This document shows, in pieces, positions 35,301-49,414 of a stretch of 64,000 nt of DNA (the first letter of the stretch is position 1; every line of letters begins with the position of its first letter). The notes beneath the pieces were generated by a model, which was not told the origin of the DNA, did no database searches, and saw only the letters and a list, made by a program, of their open reading frames with translations. Source of the stretch: Takakia lepidozioides (taxonomy: Eukaryota; Streptophyta; Takakiopsida; Takakiales; Takakiaceae); contig CM060731.1 in the NCBI GenBank assembly GCA_030704615.1, positions 17,918,001-17,982,000 of the forward strand. The letters are read 5' to 3'. Both the position numbers and the translations under genes were made by a program.

Positions 35301-36157
35301 ACTTAATCGTTGCGGTATCCAGCCACAGGCTGTCAATCAAATGCTACCTTAAACATGTCACAGGCTACCTGCAGTTCCCACCCCTCCCTCTCTCTCTGTG
35401 ATCGAGGCTCTCCATATAAGTCTGGTTTTTTGGTGCTCCGTTTGTTTGTTGTTCACTTCCTATAGGCTCTTTGAGCTTCTGAGTACGTTTTAAAGCTCCT
35501 CTCTTTCTTTCTTCTTCCAATTCTGTACTGCTAAAACATTGGGTCTTGTAAATGCATTCATGCATCTTGCGCACAATTCTATCCCCTTGTCACTCTGTCT
35601 CAAAGAACAATGATACCCGGTAGGACCCGAGCACTCACAAGAACGAAATAGAGGGAAACGATAAGGGCGCCTGGACCTCCAAATGCACGCCATGTGAGAA
35701 CGGCCAGCGCATATGCACTCGTAATGCCAGACAACGAGAGTCCCACCAAAAGTAAAGGAGCCGATAACACGAAGTAGGTGCTCGTGGCAATGCCGGCCGA
35801 TTCCCAGGTCGCTGGAGAAGTGAATGCCCACTTCACCCCTTCCACAATGCCTGCTACGCCCTGTGCTGCTGGCAATTCCGCTGTAACCACTCCCTTCCTT
35901 CTTGGGAAATTGAGGCTAAAGGACTTATGCTTGCTGCGCATTTTCTTGATCGGGCTTCCAAAGGCATGGTTTCTCAATCCGGCAGCATTACTGCAGGGAC
36001 CTGAAAGAGCGTTGCAAAAGCTGCAGGTGCGGGGCCTACATCTCCACACCGATGTGGTCCGTGAGTATTGCCTCTGCACGTGAATACCCTTCAGATCCAG
36101 GGAGGACACAGGTGAGAAAACCTGTGTCCCAGCCACCGCAGCCATCTGTGCGAGCAC
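32378..36157 (-). CDS. VTE6: Phytyl-phosphate kinase, chloroplast (DUF92 family)
   Basis: Phosphorylates phytyl phosphate to phytyl diphosphate in the chloroplast, feeding chlorophyll-derived phytol into tocopherol (vitamin E) and phylloquinone synthesis. Five exons join in phase to 359 residues: 36157-35639, 34846-34593, 34142-34019, 32993-32889 and 32455-32378. The first 100 or so residues are a Ser/Arg-rich transit peptide (a second Met at residue 6). Then come membrane segments (YFVLSAPLLLVGLSLSG, YALAVLTWRAFG). The DUF92 core follows: AEKKGGRRGPASVFGS, then LGFLASFCTKLSDTISSEIG, KAYGKTT, VPRGTEGAVSLEGTLAG, AAQIANLCESYVGAAFQG, and the end LNNDVANILNITIGAALAIW. All blocks are in the order known for VTE6. 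Intron 3 holds a copy of a repeat also seen in the SIG introns. Confidence 0.93.
33690..33715 (-). repeat. Dispersed repeat end in VTE6 intron 3
   Basis: On the minus strand this reads GGGTCAATGGCC, GTAAGGCTATGGCAAACAA, nearly the same as 18690-18730 in the SIG intron. It marks a repeat family shared by introns of two unrelated genes. Confidence 0.6.
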
Positions 36158-39100
36158 GAGGTTAGTAACTTGCCTGGATTGAAGGGGAAGAGGCCAGACA
36201 GAATTGAAATCACCTGCAAGGAAGGTTTGTCCGATTCAACCGCGCTTCACATTGCACTGCGAAATACTGCAGAGCTACCCAGTTCACTGATCCTCATTAC
36301 TTAGCTCGGCCCACAAAGTATCTCTTAGTGTTTCATCCTTTGGAAGACTGGGTGAGAAATGCTTGTGCCCATGTGTCACACTTGAACAAGGCTCTTCAAA
36401 AATTGCAGTAGACTCCTTCACTTCATAATGTCTTTTAAGTGTTGATTAGTGAGATGACACATACACTAATCCATGTAGGTTAAAGTTCAAACACAATTTG
36501 AGAAGGGTTTTACTCCTCACACTCAGTGGTTTCTTGACTTCAATGCAAGCTTATTAATTTGTTGAGATTATGTGCATGTCAAAGGCACTAGCAGCCCCTC
36601 AAGCCCACCTTATGCTGGTAGTACTACAACTCCGGGTTTGTGTACCAGAAATCTCTTGGATATAAGTGACACCACCAAGCCTAGTATTTTCAATGTGATC
36701 ATATAAGTTAACTTTTACTCCAAACTAGGTACTGAAAGTCTCTCTGGTTATCTGGCAAGGCTACATTTTTTTTGAAAGAAAAAAAACCTAGATGTAACTG
36801 AGTGTAGATGTAGCTCAGTTCTTCTCTGGTAGAAATTTGGCAACATGCACCTGATCATATGGTTGCTCTGGATGCGAGTCTTTCAAGTAGGAGCTGAGAT
36901 ACCGTTAGTGAATGTCCGGACTGTTTCAACAGAAAGTAAGGGGTTGTCAACTGCAAAGTCCTTTGTACAGTATCGTAAAGCATTTTTAGTTATGTACAAC
37001 TTGGCAGATATTTGCATCTGGCTGGTGCAATGGGGACTAATCCCTTTGATCTTCAAAGGTAAAATGACTTCCCTCCTCCAATCAAGTTTGGTAGAAAGCC
37101 AAACCTTATTGCCACTGGGCATGCTGGCCTCCAAGCTAACTACAGCAGCACACATCAGACTGGACTTAATTGCCCACAATTCCACATGATCACCACTATA
37201 AATTGTACTCAATGTACTACCTCGGCTGCCAGCCACTTGCTTCGCATATTCTGCCAACTCCTCATGGTCCGAGCCATGGAGATTGGAGTGGATGCATGTC
37301 CAGCATTGGGAAACCCAAAGTACATGGCAAGTTGCCCACATTGAGAGCTAGAAGAGCTTCTCAGACAGATAACTCTCTGTCCAGGTGGTCAATGGCCACT
37401 GCGAACTTCTAATGTGACATGGCACAGTGAGGATTTTCACTGTGTACCTTGCTGTCCACTTCCACTGATGCCATTAGGGCACATGCTGGATATCCGATTA
37501 CTGTCCCCCACATTGTGAAGACATCCACAAAAAAATGGTGAGGTAGAAGTGACAACAAGCTTGTGGATCTGGTGTGGTTGTTTCAAGCAACGTGATGATG
37601 ACCGGCACACCAGAGCCTACTGAATGTACCATATGGTGGATTCGGGCCAACAACATTGTCACTTGACCTGAAGTAAGCAGTGGAAACCAATTGAGGCTAA
37701 TATGGGGCGCAGACTATTTCACTATCTCTGACAGGGATAATGCAGGCAGGACGAAAGAGAACTCCAGGACAAGTGACCTGCAAAGAATCTCTGGCAGGTA
37801 GCTCAGAAACAAACATTGAAAGGTTCCTAGCTTGTGATCTGCTTCCAGTTGGATATACACTCCACAAACTATTAAGAAACTCAGAAGACATTCTGAAGCT
37901 CATATCTGGTGACTGCCCAGCACCCAGAGATTGATTAGCCTCCTTAATTAGCCGTACAGATCATTCCCTTGATTTTGGTTCTGTATAGACACCTACTACA
38001 ATTTTAGAGAAATACTACATGAAGAGATTGGTTACAACTGCTGAACCAGTTCTTCAAACAGCCTGCACTCTTCATGGCATGCACTCACAGGCCCTGACAG
38101 CCATCATTGTAGAAACCAATCACTTTTTTGGCTCGCTTTCTGACTCTATCAAACCCGCCCACCTGATAAACAGACTGAAGGACCAGTGGAACTGTTAGGC
38201 ATAAAATTGAACCAAACAGGTCTCAACGGTATCCTGATTTTGATCTTGAAAAACGAATGTCAAGATCTGGTGCAAACTGCAGACATGGTAGATTCTAACT
38301 TGCGTTTCATACGAAAAAGAAAGGAACCGCCGCATGTTGAGGGACCTGTCGACAAACCACATGACAGAGGGAAATGCAAAAATGGAGTTGCGAGGCGATG
38401 CAGCCAGTATGTAAATAGCGCTATCGAAATCAACGTATGGCATTCTTGTCCACACAAGCTTTGCGTCGCTACACCCACATCTCCATCACCAGTTTACACA
38501 CATTCGATGGCATTGGTTCGCCTGTCGGTGAAGAGCATTGTAGGGCAGCCGAGGTTGAGGCAAGAACACGCTGGCTGGAGAACCCGCGGCCTCCATTTTG
38601 CTGCTGAAACACCAGGCAGGGCCTGCTGATCCTTGCACACTGGAACAAACGAACAAACGAACAAACCCATTGCTCAGCTGTAAACAGCCACCTCCCCCCA
38701 AATGGTACACACTACTGCAACAATGGTGAACATAACAATTCAAAGAGACGAGACATGTAACAAGCTCAAAAGAGCCTCAACAGACCGCTGCCATCTCATG
38801 GGCTCTCATCTCTCTTCTTTTCGTGGGGATGACATGTTGTTACCAAATCATCATTCAACAGTGCTCTTGAGTTCGTTCTATATGTTGAATCTCTCGATTC
38901 AAGGAGAAAACCATGGAGATCAGAGTCCACTTCAGTTGCGGCCAGTATGGAGCTGGCACATCATGTTTTAGTCTTTATGCTGCGTTTGAAAGCACACTTT
39001 CAAATCTGGAAGCGTTAGTTAGGGCCAGCTGGTCCTCTTTCCTTGCTGAACATTCTTGTGTTTCGAGTAAGTTTCTTTTCCCAACACAAGACAACAAAAC

Positions 39101-40490
39101 ACTCCAAGCCATATCCAGTTCACAAACAGATACGCCATGCGCTCTCGTCAATTCATCCACTTGGAGTCCTTGTGGACAAACTTTCTGCAACCCATCACTG
39201 CTGCTGCAACAGGCGCTATGATCCAAGAGCAAACACGGGCGCTCTTGGAACACATGGACGGACCCACCTGGAATCTAGAACTCTACCTGTACCAGCATCA
39301 TTCCACTGGGACCCGCTCGGGATCTAATACGCTTTTTCCCCATACCCTCTAATAGTATTCTAGCTGGACTCTTCCTATACATACACCGACTTCCTTTCCT
39401 TTCCTCATGAAACGAAGGGCATCTCAAGGAAGATGAAAGAGTGAGACTGAGAAAGTCCAACCCCACCCCACCACCCAAGTTGCTTACGCAACAGCTACAG
39501 TAGACATTTTGGTTTCCTCTATTGGAAACTTCACCGTGCTGTAGGATCCTCCCTTTTGCAAACAAAACGTGCACGCATGTAACTGGGTATAACTTGGTGG
39601 TATTCCCATATTATACTGTTTCAAACGGTGCTCACATTGCAGCCTCCGAACTGACTGAATATACCTACACCTAGGTCCTATACCGAACTGTGCCTCAGCA
39701 TTGAATTAGGTAAGTCTCTTCATCGTACCTACTTCTTTCCCTTGTTTTTTGGGACAAGGGCTTGCGTGCCTGATTCTTGGGATGATGTCTGGACTCTCGA
39801 GTCTGGACTCTCATTCTAATGTCAGGTTGTGTGCCCGTGATCATTGCCACCTCCAACCTCGTCATTATAATGTTGTACTCTACTAAGTACGCAATTGTCT
39901 TCAAAAGCAAATCTCATTCAAGATGCATGGCACAGATCTTCAAGAAGTATTTCAGATCTTCAAGAAGACCCACAAGGGGTCCTCAAGGGGTTTCTCCCAG
40001 CTGTTGTACTCACCCTATCCAGTGTGTGATCTGCATCCGAAGAAAAGCTAACAGGTTGCATGCTCTAAAACTTGTGTGCACTAGAGTATCAGCTCCACGT
40101 TATAGTACGCACACTTCAGCCGGTCCCACAGCACTGAACTGCCAAAGTTAGAGGCCTGGAGGCCTGGTCCATCAGTTGGGTGTACGAGGTTTACGACCAC
40201 AGTATCTATTCTTGTCCTAGTTGGAGATGAAGAACGGAATGAAAGCCGGATCATCTGCTCACTGATCCAACTGATGCGGTCCGGTTCACTGCACTTTCAC
40301 TGCACTTTCTGACCATCATCCTCCAGAAAGCTCAAACCAAAATGCGTGAATGACATGGGGTCCAGCTCTTTCCGATCTCTCACATTGGGAGGGAGAGCAA
40401 CAAGAATCAGCTCATCTGATTAGCATCAAACTAAACATGAACACTAAACTTACATGTTTATGAAATATGAACAACTTCTTCCGAGAGGTT
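36158..40490. other. Intergenic; one unclassified frame at 36883-37341 (-)
   Basis: More than 4 kb with no recognised gene. A 152-codon minus-strand frame at 36883-37341 contains SDHEELAEYAKQVAGSRGST and SGNKVWLSTKLDWRREVILP. The latter faintly recalls the 'GD-x-VWLST' region near the end of Ty3/gypsy polyproteins, but the match is too weak to call. Other frames (38186-38629 +, 38486-38743 -) match nothing I know. Confidence 0.35.
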
Positions 40491-40775
40491 CAAGCCCATC
40501 CAAGGAGTGGTATGTCCATTTTTTGATACCACTGGTCCAACCCCTTTTTTCATACCAGGCTGGTATAGGTATCTATACAGGTATGAGCAACTTGGGTATG
40601 AATCTGGTATGAGTAGTTAATTGTATTTTGAGCTGTATATGAGTATGTACTTTTTTTTTTTTTTTAATTTCTTAGAGAGGGAAACACCTGGGAGCGACAG
40701 CTCACAAATCAGGCCCCAGTATGTACTAGACTCTAGTATTGTCTTTTTTCCACTGATATTGGGGGTTTTGTATAG

Positions 40776-40885
40776 GGTAATGCCCTGAGTGGAAGGCATT
40801 CCGGATTTAAGGGCCTGACGCCGAGGGCGGTAGCCCCAGGGGAAGGCCCGCAAATCCGGGAATGCCTGATACTAGGGGCATTACC
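40776..40885. repeat. 110-bp foldback element
   Basis: The left arm starts GGTAATGCCCTGAGTGGAAG and the right arm ends TACTAGGGGCATTACC. Both arms continue through GGCATTCC-GGATTT and AAATCC-GGGAATGCC to a centre of about 25 bp. The arms are about 42 bp with few mismatches. Confidence 0.85.
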
Positions 40886-40931
40886 GTGTGTAAAGAACTG
40901 CCACAAATTATTATTTTTTAAATTAATGTCC

Positions 40932-41000
40932 GGTGCATTCTGCATTTCGGAATGCACTCGAGGAAGCAGATGGGGTGCATTCCGAAATGCAGAATGCACC
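40932..41000. repeat. Perfect 26-bp palindrome with palindromic arms
   Basis: Bases 40932-40957 (GGTGCATTCTGCATTTCGGA, then ATGCAC) pair perfectly with 40975-41000 across a 17-base loop. Each arm is itself a hairpin, since TGCATTC is followed 9 bases later by GAATGCA. Confidence 0.9.
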
Positions 41001-41821
41001 GCGATGAATTCTGTTTTTTAACGGCACGATACATACAAAGAAAATTTTGTGGCAGTGCTTTATGCTGGCAGATTCGGCACAAATTAATTTTATTTTGGGT
41101 TGTTGAAATTTTTGAATTAACTCAAGTGATATATGTCTAAAAATCCAGAAATACTACATACTCAGCTTGTCCAGAAATAAGAAAATTTGAAAAATCTCAA
41201 AAAATCTCTTAAAGGACAGAATACATACTTGTGCTATATACTACATCACAGGTGGCGAAAAATTTCAATCCTAAACAGCCGAATCCTGGAGTATAAAATA
41301 TGAGGTGCCAAATGGACTGAGCCTCCAAAAAATCATTTTTTCGGCACTGTCGAATCTGACAGCAACGTACGGTATATGGAGCATTGGTATGGTATTTCTA
41401 CTGCTAACCATACATAGAAATAAATGTCATTAAGCACAAGCCGGTTGAAAAGCGCTCTAAACTAGGAAACACTTGGCAAAGGCAGCCCAAAATCTTAGCA
41501 TGAAACAGCAACTGAAGTCTGACTTGCAGCAGGGAGCCTTGAATTAACAAAATGCTAGTACAGATTACACTAGCATATACTCATACCTGCCTCCATCTGC
41601 CATGAACTCTCCAGGGTACTCGTATTATACTTAGACTGGTATGGTATGTGTGGGGATAAACCCTAAAGACATATTCCCCCGTACGTGTATCACCTGGGTA
41701 CATTGGTTCATTCATAGCCGACTGGTATGTTCTTCAATACTCATACTCATATCTGAATTCCATACCTAGGTTCAACCAGGTATACCAGTCCAACACCGAT
41801 TTGGACGTTTTGAGTTTCGAC

Positions 41822-42805
41822 CAGTGTTGGACTGGTATCAGTATATGAAGCATGGGTTTGTTTTGTTTTGTTTGTTTTGTTTTGTCACGATGAGATGTCC
41901 CAAACCGCGGGCCCAGCCTTGGTGCTTGGTATAGTTGGAAAGCCCTCAACGAGGAGGGGTGCACGGGCTTGGTCTCATGATTTTTGGACCTGCGGTGTGG
42001 GAGATGTCGAATTTCAAGTACTTTTGGTCGCAGGAAATTCGTGAAAAATAGGAAAGTGGACTTTCCTGGCACAATGATCGAGCCTCAACAGGAGAGAGAT
42101 CAAGAGAAAGGTCTCCGGTTCAAATTTGGTCGTAGATTCCGTGGAAGAAAAATGATTAGACCTGGATGACTTAGATGACATTGGACACTTGGGCCAACGG
42201 CACATGCTACCGTGGAGGTAATACTTGGGCTTAGACACATGAGACGACTCACTTGAATGCATAGGAGATTGCACTTGGGCTTACATGACCTTGGACACTT
42301 GGGCCAACGGCACAGGCTACCCTAGTATAGTTGAAGGATTGGTATATGTAGTAGTATATGCACTGGTATTAGATACCAGACCAGTCTGGTATCATTTGGG
42401 AAAATATTTGGTCGTATACCAGACCAGGCTGGTATCAGTTTTTTCAAACCAGCCACATTACGAATACTCTCCCGCTATCTTCCTCATTTACTCTGGTAAG
42501 TGTACTCTACTAGTTTATGTGTACATATGTTGTACTTATGTATATTTTACGTCTTTATGTGTATTGTATTTGTTTCCGCTTGATACTTGCTATTTGATAA
42601 AATTGTAATTCAAGATGGCTTTGGAATAATACCAGAGTTGATATCTCATTACCAGCTGGTATTGTGCTCATGATACTCATACTTACACCAATATCTGGAA
42701 AGAAATATATCCACCATTTTGTAGACCAGACTGATATGAAAGTTTTGTGATACGTCTAGTACCAGGACCAGTCTGGTATGTCCTAAACCTGATACCAGAA
42801 CACTG
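41822..42805. mobile_element. Non-autonomous hAT-type transposon, 984 bp, 8-bp target duplication
   Basis: The element starts CAGTGTTGGACTGGTATC and ends GATACCAGAACACTG. It is flanked by the exact 8-bp direct repeat GTTTCGAC at 41814-41821 and 42806-42813, the target-site size of hAT elements. Subterminal ATACCAG/CTGGTAT repeats are frequent (42350-42440, 42630-42790). No transposase is encoded. Inside are a 110-bp-spaced direct repeat (TTGGACACTTGGGCCAACGG at about 42180 and 42290) and a segment at 41976-42045 that recurs at 21296-21365. Confidence 0.85.
41853..41885. repeat. (TTTTG)n-like simple repeat
   Basis: TTTGTTTTGTTTTGTTTGTT units lie just inside the left end of the non-autonomous hAT-type element. 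Confidence 0.9.
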
Positions 42806-42813
42806 GTTTCGAC

Positions 42814-45098
42814 ATCCCTTGGCCTCTAAACTTCAAATGCCACCATGCCCAAAACCTAATTTTTGTTTTTCTGGCATTGCCCTTGAGAAGAGAGCTTTAG
42901 CGGCACAAACAATAATAAATATAACCTTGGACATTTGACAACTGAACCACAAGGGACAATTGTAGACAAGGGGAACCCTACTTAGTAAGGTTTTTTCTTA
43001 AAACAAATTCTTGAGGTTCCATGAACTTGGGTAGGGAAGAAAAATGGGAAGCAAATAATAAAAGAAGAACAATCACTGTGTCAAGCCGGTTGCGTGTCCC
43101 AGCCTCCCGCCTGAAGCACATCAGAGAAGGGCAATGGATGAGAGAGAGACGGAAGGCAAGATGAAGTCATGCCAGCTAACTCTGCCCTAGGCAAAATAGA
43201 AATGGCTTGTAGGCTACAAACAAACAAAGAAAGAAAGAAAGAAAGAGGAAACCAGAGGAAGTGTGAATTATTGTGCCATTTCATCACAAAGCCAGTAGTT
43301 CATCACAAGGACTTACTGCCTGTCGTTAGAAGGTGGACACTTTGAACTAGCGTTTTTTTTGGCACGAAATTTCGTCACTTTTCAATCCAGAAATTGGCCT
43401 CACGAAATTTACAAAGGAATTATGGGTTAAAATATGGCACTGTTTCGCATTACTGCCCTCCCTAATGCCATCATGTCGCTGCAATGAGGACATCGCCTAT
43501 ACAACTGTCGCACACAGAAAGAGCCACATGCCATTTGGGTTCGTTAGATCCAAATGATCTTGCCTATCGATTTCTAGAAACCTACCACCCTGCCGGCACA
43601 AGGAGCAAAGTCTTTCCGCTTTCGCCAAGGGGTCAAGCTATGGAGGGAACTCTCATTTAGGTTTCACTTACCCACCTAGTATCCGTGTCATGCACCTCCA
43701 TTTAAGCAGACTTGCACTGCCTCTTGCAGCGGCACTTGAGGCTTTGAGCATAGTTGCTGATCTTGGACAAGATTAGTCATATTTGTCAATGGATTGTATC
43801 CATGTGACAAAGTTGTGCTAGGTTTTGCAATATGAGTGTCGTTGTTACATAGAAAAAATTACCTCCCTTGTCGCTCCCACAAACCGAACACTACATGAGT
43901 TGAGTTTGCATAAAACTCATCAAACATTCTTGACAATAGCCACAGGTTCGAGATCACATGCCACAGAGTTGCCAATTGATATTTCTCATAGGCCAGCTAG
44001 GAGCCAACGTGGCTCAAGTTCTTAAATGAAAAAAAAAAACACTGCTTTGAACCCTAGATCACGAAAGTTATGCAAAGGCAATGCACAAACACCCAACCAT
44101 TGGCTACCTGGTCAGTGCCTTGAAGAGCAAGTCTACCAAGGGCAGAAGAGAAGCTGCTGCCCCTTTCCTAAAGATAAGGGGCCATCAATTTTATACCATG
44201 TAAGTTCCGAAACCAAGTCGGGGTCAAGTAGGATTAAATTGTTTTGACCCCTTGACCAAGTTGAGCCAAGACTCAAAACCGACCAATGGAATCCCCTGGA
44301 TTGGTCATTGGCCCCTAATGTAAAGCGGCCCTAGAAATACATTCGTGCGGAGGTCCGAAGGTATGTCTGGCCACAATAAAGAATTGTGAAATGAAAGAAA
44401 GGGCCAAGAACCTTAGGATGGGTGTCCATACCTGTTCCTACCGTTAGGGGATCATCAGACCCAAAACCGGAAATGCGCATTTGACAACTTCAAACCGGAC
44501 TTAATGTTTTAGACTGTGATGTGTAACTTTTGTACAAGTGACACACTGGATAATACGATACGTACCCCAGTCGTTCAAAAATAAAATCAACCAAAGCGCA
44601 GTCGACGTGTGAGACGTACACATACCAACAAACCGGAAATGCGCATTTGACAACTTCAACTGGACATATTGTTTTTAGACAGTGATGTGTAACTTTCGTA
44701 CAAGTGACAGATCGGTTTTGAGGTCTCATTGTTAGGGATAGAATGCGAGACGAACACATAATAATAATAGTTGGGTAGTCTTGCTTGTTGCGGAATGAGC
44801 ATAGAAAAGGCTGGATGTGCCCACCGGATAAGTTATGGCTTTCTTGTCATACAAGTTGTTGCTCTACAACTTCCCTTTCTTTTCTTTTTCCTTTGGGAGA
44901 AATTGGGAGAGAGGCTGAGAAAGAAAGAAAGGAAGAAAAAGGAGGGGAAAAAAAAGAAAAAAGAAAGAAGACTGTTGACCTGGAGAGCCGGTGGGGAGGA
45001 GGGTGAGAAGGAAGAGGGTGACCGGAAGGGCAGGTGAAGGAATGCTTGCATAAGTTTGCAGGAGGGCAAAGTGGAAGCCCTTCACTCTACAAAGCAAC
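42814..45098. other. Intergenic; direct repeat and purine-rich tract
   Basis: No gene is recognised. It holds a roughly 85-bp direct repeat (44467 and 44632) and a purine-rich run at 44910-45010. Short frames inside the purine run are composition artefacts. Confidence 0.5.
44467..44716 (+). repeat. 85-bp direct repeat, two copies 165 bp apart
   Basis: CCGGAAATGCGCATTTGACA begins both copies (about 44467 and 44634). Each continues through ACTTCAA, ATGTTTTAGAC-type text and TGTGATGTGTAACTTT to GTACAAGTGACA. The intervening sequence is unrelated. Confidence 0.85.
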
Positions 45099-45099
45099 C

Positions 45100-45185
45100 C
45101 ACCACCATCTCTCTCTCACTCCCTCACTCACTCTTTCTCCCTCTCCCTCTCCCTATCTATCTCTCTCTCCTCTCTCTCCCCCCTT
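45100..45185 (+). repeat. CT-rich tract upstream of AMMECR1
   Basis: A long pyrimidine tract (CTCTCTCTCACTCCCTCACT and on) lies 250-340 bp upstream of the AMMECR1 ATG. It is probably in the promoter or 5' UTR, where plant genes often carry CT repeats. Confidence 0.8.
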
Positions 45186-45298
45186 TTCATTCCTCCCTCT
45201 TGCTATCGGGGTTGCCCACTTGGTTGGGTTTGTGTGGGTTTTCTCAATTGGGGTTGTGTTGCTACTGGATGGAGATGCTGTAGTGGGCTTGCGTAAGC

Positions 45299-45353
45299 GT
45301 CTCAGCCAGGCAATGGCAAGAACGTAATTTCAAAGAAAGTGCCTGGCTGAGAC
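45299..45353 (+). promoter_or_regulatory. 14-bp perfect stem-loop upstream of the AMMECR1 start
   Basis: GTCTCAGCCAGGCA (45299-45312) pairs perfectly with 45340-45353 across a 27-base loop, 86 bases before the ATG. If transcribed, it would form a strong hairpin in the 5' leader. Confidence 0.6.
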
Positions 45354-45438
45354 TGCTCTGGGTGGTAGAGATTGGAAGCAGAGCGGGGCAATTCGGTCGA
45401 TCAGAGCGGAGGGGGAAGGGGAGACTAGAGGGTGAAGG

Positions 45439-48003
<2,565 letters not shown>

Positions 48004-49206
48004 TGGGTCTTCCACTGTTTGTGATGGATGGCAACTTTGGCAACTCCTTCCTTCACCTAATAAGAGGGTTTAGAGAAGGAGAATTTTAGTTGAAGCATCC
48101 ACAGATGGTTGGCCACAGTTCATGTCAGTCTGACAGCATATTGAGCCTGCAATTGATGGATTGTTCAAAACCCTGGAGACCTCACATGCTGGTGTAGGCA
48201 AGATGATTTGACGCTCTTCGTGTAGAGACAAGAGCTTGCCCTTTGAAGCACCTGCAGTATGATGTTGCTTGCCATTCTTAAACAGTTATTGAGGCCATTG
48301 CCTCAATTCTGATTTGTATTGTCATCAATAATTTAGATGTTAATGGCCTCATGCTAGCACATTTTGTCCAGGAGTGTCAACATCACCCACTTGAGTAAGG
48401 CCTTTCAGTGCCCTTGATGATCCTCCTGATCTCTTAAGGGTTTGGAGTTGTTGGATGCACTTGTGAAATTTCGAAGCTTTGTTTTCCTACAAGTGTTCAC
48501 TTAAACAGTTATATGAAAGTCCATTGTGTGGGACAGGACCTCATTTGTGTCAGAGTGCAGCATAACATCTAGTGCTTGAGTATAAATATTGGGTTGACCG
48601 CCGGCCAAGCCCAAAAATTGAACATGGAAGAAAACATGGGAGAAAGTCTGACTTAGTCTGACTTCCAGGAGCCTGTCGGTGCATACGCAGGCTGACGAGT
48701 CTGCCTATAGAGAATTTGGAGAATCTTGTGAAGCATCCAGAAGCCCGAGTCAGCCTGGCTCCAGAGAAGTGGAAGAAGCTTGTGAGGCATGAAGCAGCCA
48801 GCCAGAGTCATTGTGAAGTTTACAAAATTCTCCCTGCTTCATATACGTTTCAGTTTGACTGAAAAGGATGGAGTGCACGAGTATTCAAGCTGATACAAGA
48901 ACTCTCCAAGCACAGTCATGAAGATTCCCAAGAATTGTGAGCCTTGTTGATCTCCTATCGGTGCACTGTTGATGACTAGCAGCCTTTTGTGGTCTGGCTT
49001 TATCAGTCACACACCAAGAGAAGAGATTATCCTTCATTATCCTCACTACTCCCAGTATATCTGTTGGTTCACAATTCACACCTCATTCACTGGTATAAAC
49101 AATAATCCAGGTACCTGAAATGGTTATTGTGGGGCATCACAATGATATGCTGACAAACAGACATACTACCCTGTACTGTAAGCACAAAATATTGGAAGTA
49201 TTCAGT
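48004..49206. other. AMMECR1 3' flank; nothing else recognised
   Basis: The first few hundred bases are likely 3' UTR and flank. No further gene, RNA or transposon end is recognised before the foldback at 49207. Confidence 0.5.
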
Positions 49207-49414
49207 CTATTGATGTACAAGGTGGTGTAGATCATGCTAGAAAATGTGGATGTCTGCACTGGTGCGTTAGCACCTAAATTGGCACGGACGTATTATACAA
49301 GGAACCGTTTATGGAGCTTGCTATGTGTTACATCCGTGCCAATTTAGGTGCCAACAAAGCAGTGCAGACATCCACATTTTCTAGCATGATCTACACCACC
49401 CTGTACATCAATAG
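49207..49414. repeat. 208-bp foldback with about 85-bp arms
   Basis: Left arm 49207-49291 and right arm 49330-49414 are inverted copies with only a few mismatches: CTATTGATGTAC, GGTGGTGTAGATCATGCTAG, AAAATGTGGATGTCTGCACT, CACCTAAATTGGCACGGA. The loop is 38 bases. The right arm ends 5 bases before the target duplication of the hAT transposon at 49428. Confidence 0.9.

Larger units (their letters stand above)
40500..41799. mobile_element. Probable non-autonomous hAT-like element, left end unclear
   Basis: The right end (41783-41799, ATACCAGTCCAACACCG) is the terminal inverted repeat of the hAT family seen at 41822 and 49428. The left side (40550-40620) is dense in GGTAT/ATACC units such as CATACCAGGCTGGTATAGGT, the subterminal repeats of that family, but no clean left terminus or target duplication is seen. 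Inside are two foldbacks (40776-40885 and 40932-41000). No transposase is encoded. Confidence 0.5.

Noticed and set aside
36883-37341. 152-codon minus-strand frame resembling the end of a Ty3/gypsy polyprotein (GNKVWLSTK)
   Set aside because: Only a handful of residues fit, no other retroelement domain lies nearby, and no LTRs were found. Kept as unclassified.
38486-38743. Minus-strand frame with a leader-like start (MEAAGSPASVFLPQPRLPYN)
   Set aside because: No continuation exon or family match could be found.
44771-45069. Lys/Glu-rich and Pro/Ser-rich open frames on both strands
   Set aside because: They are by-products of a purine-rich tract and match no protein family.
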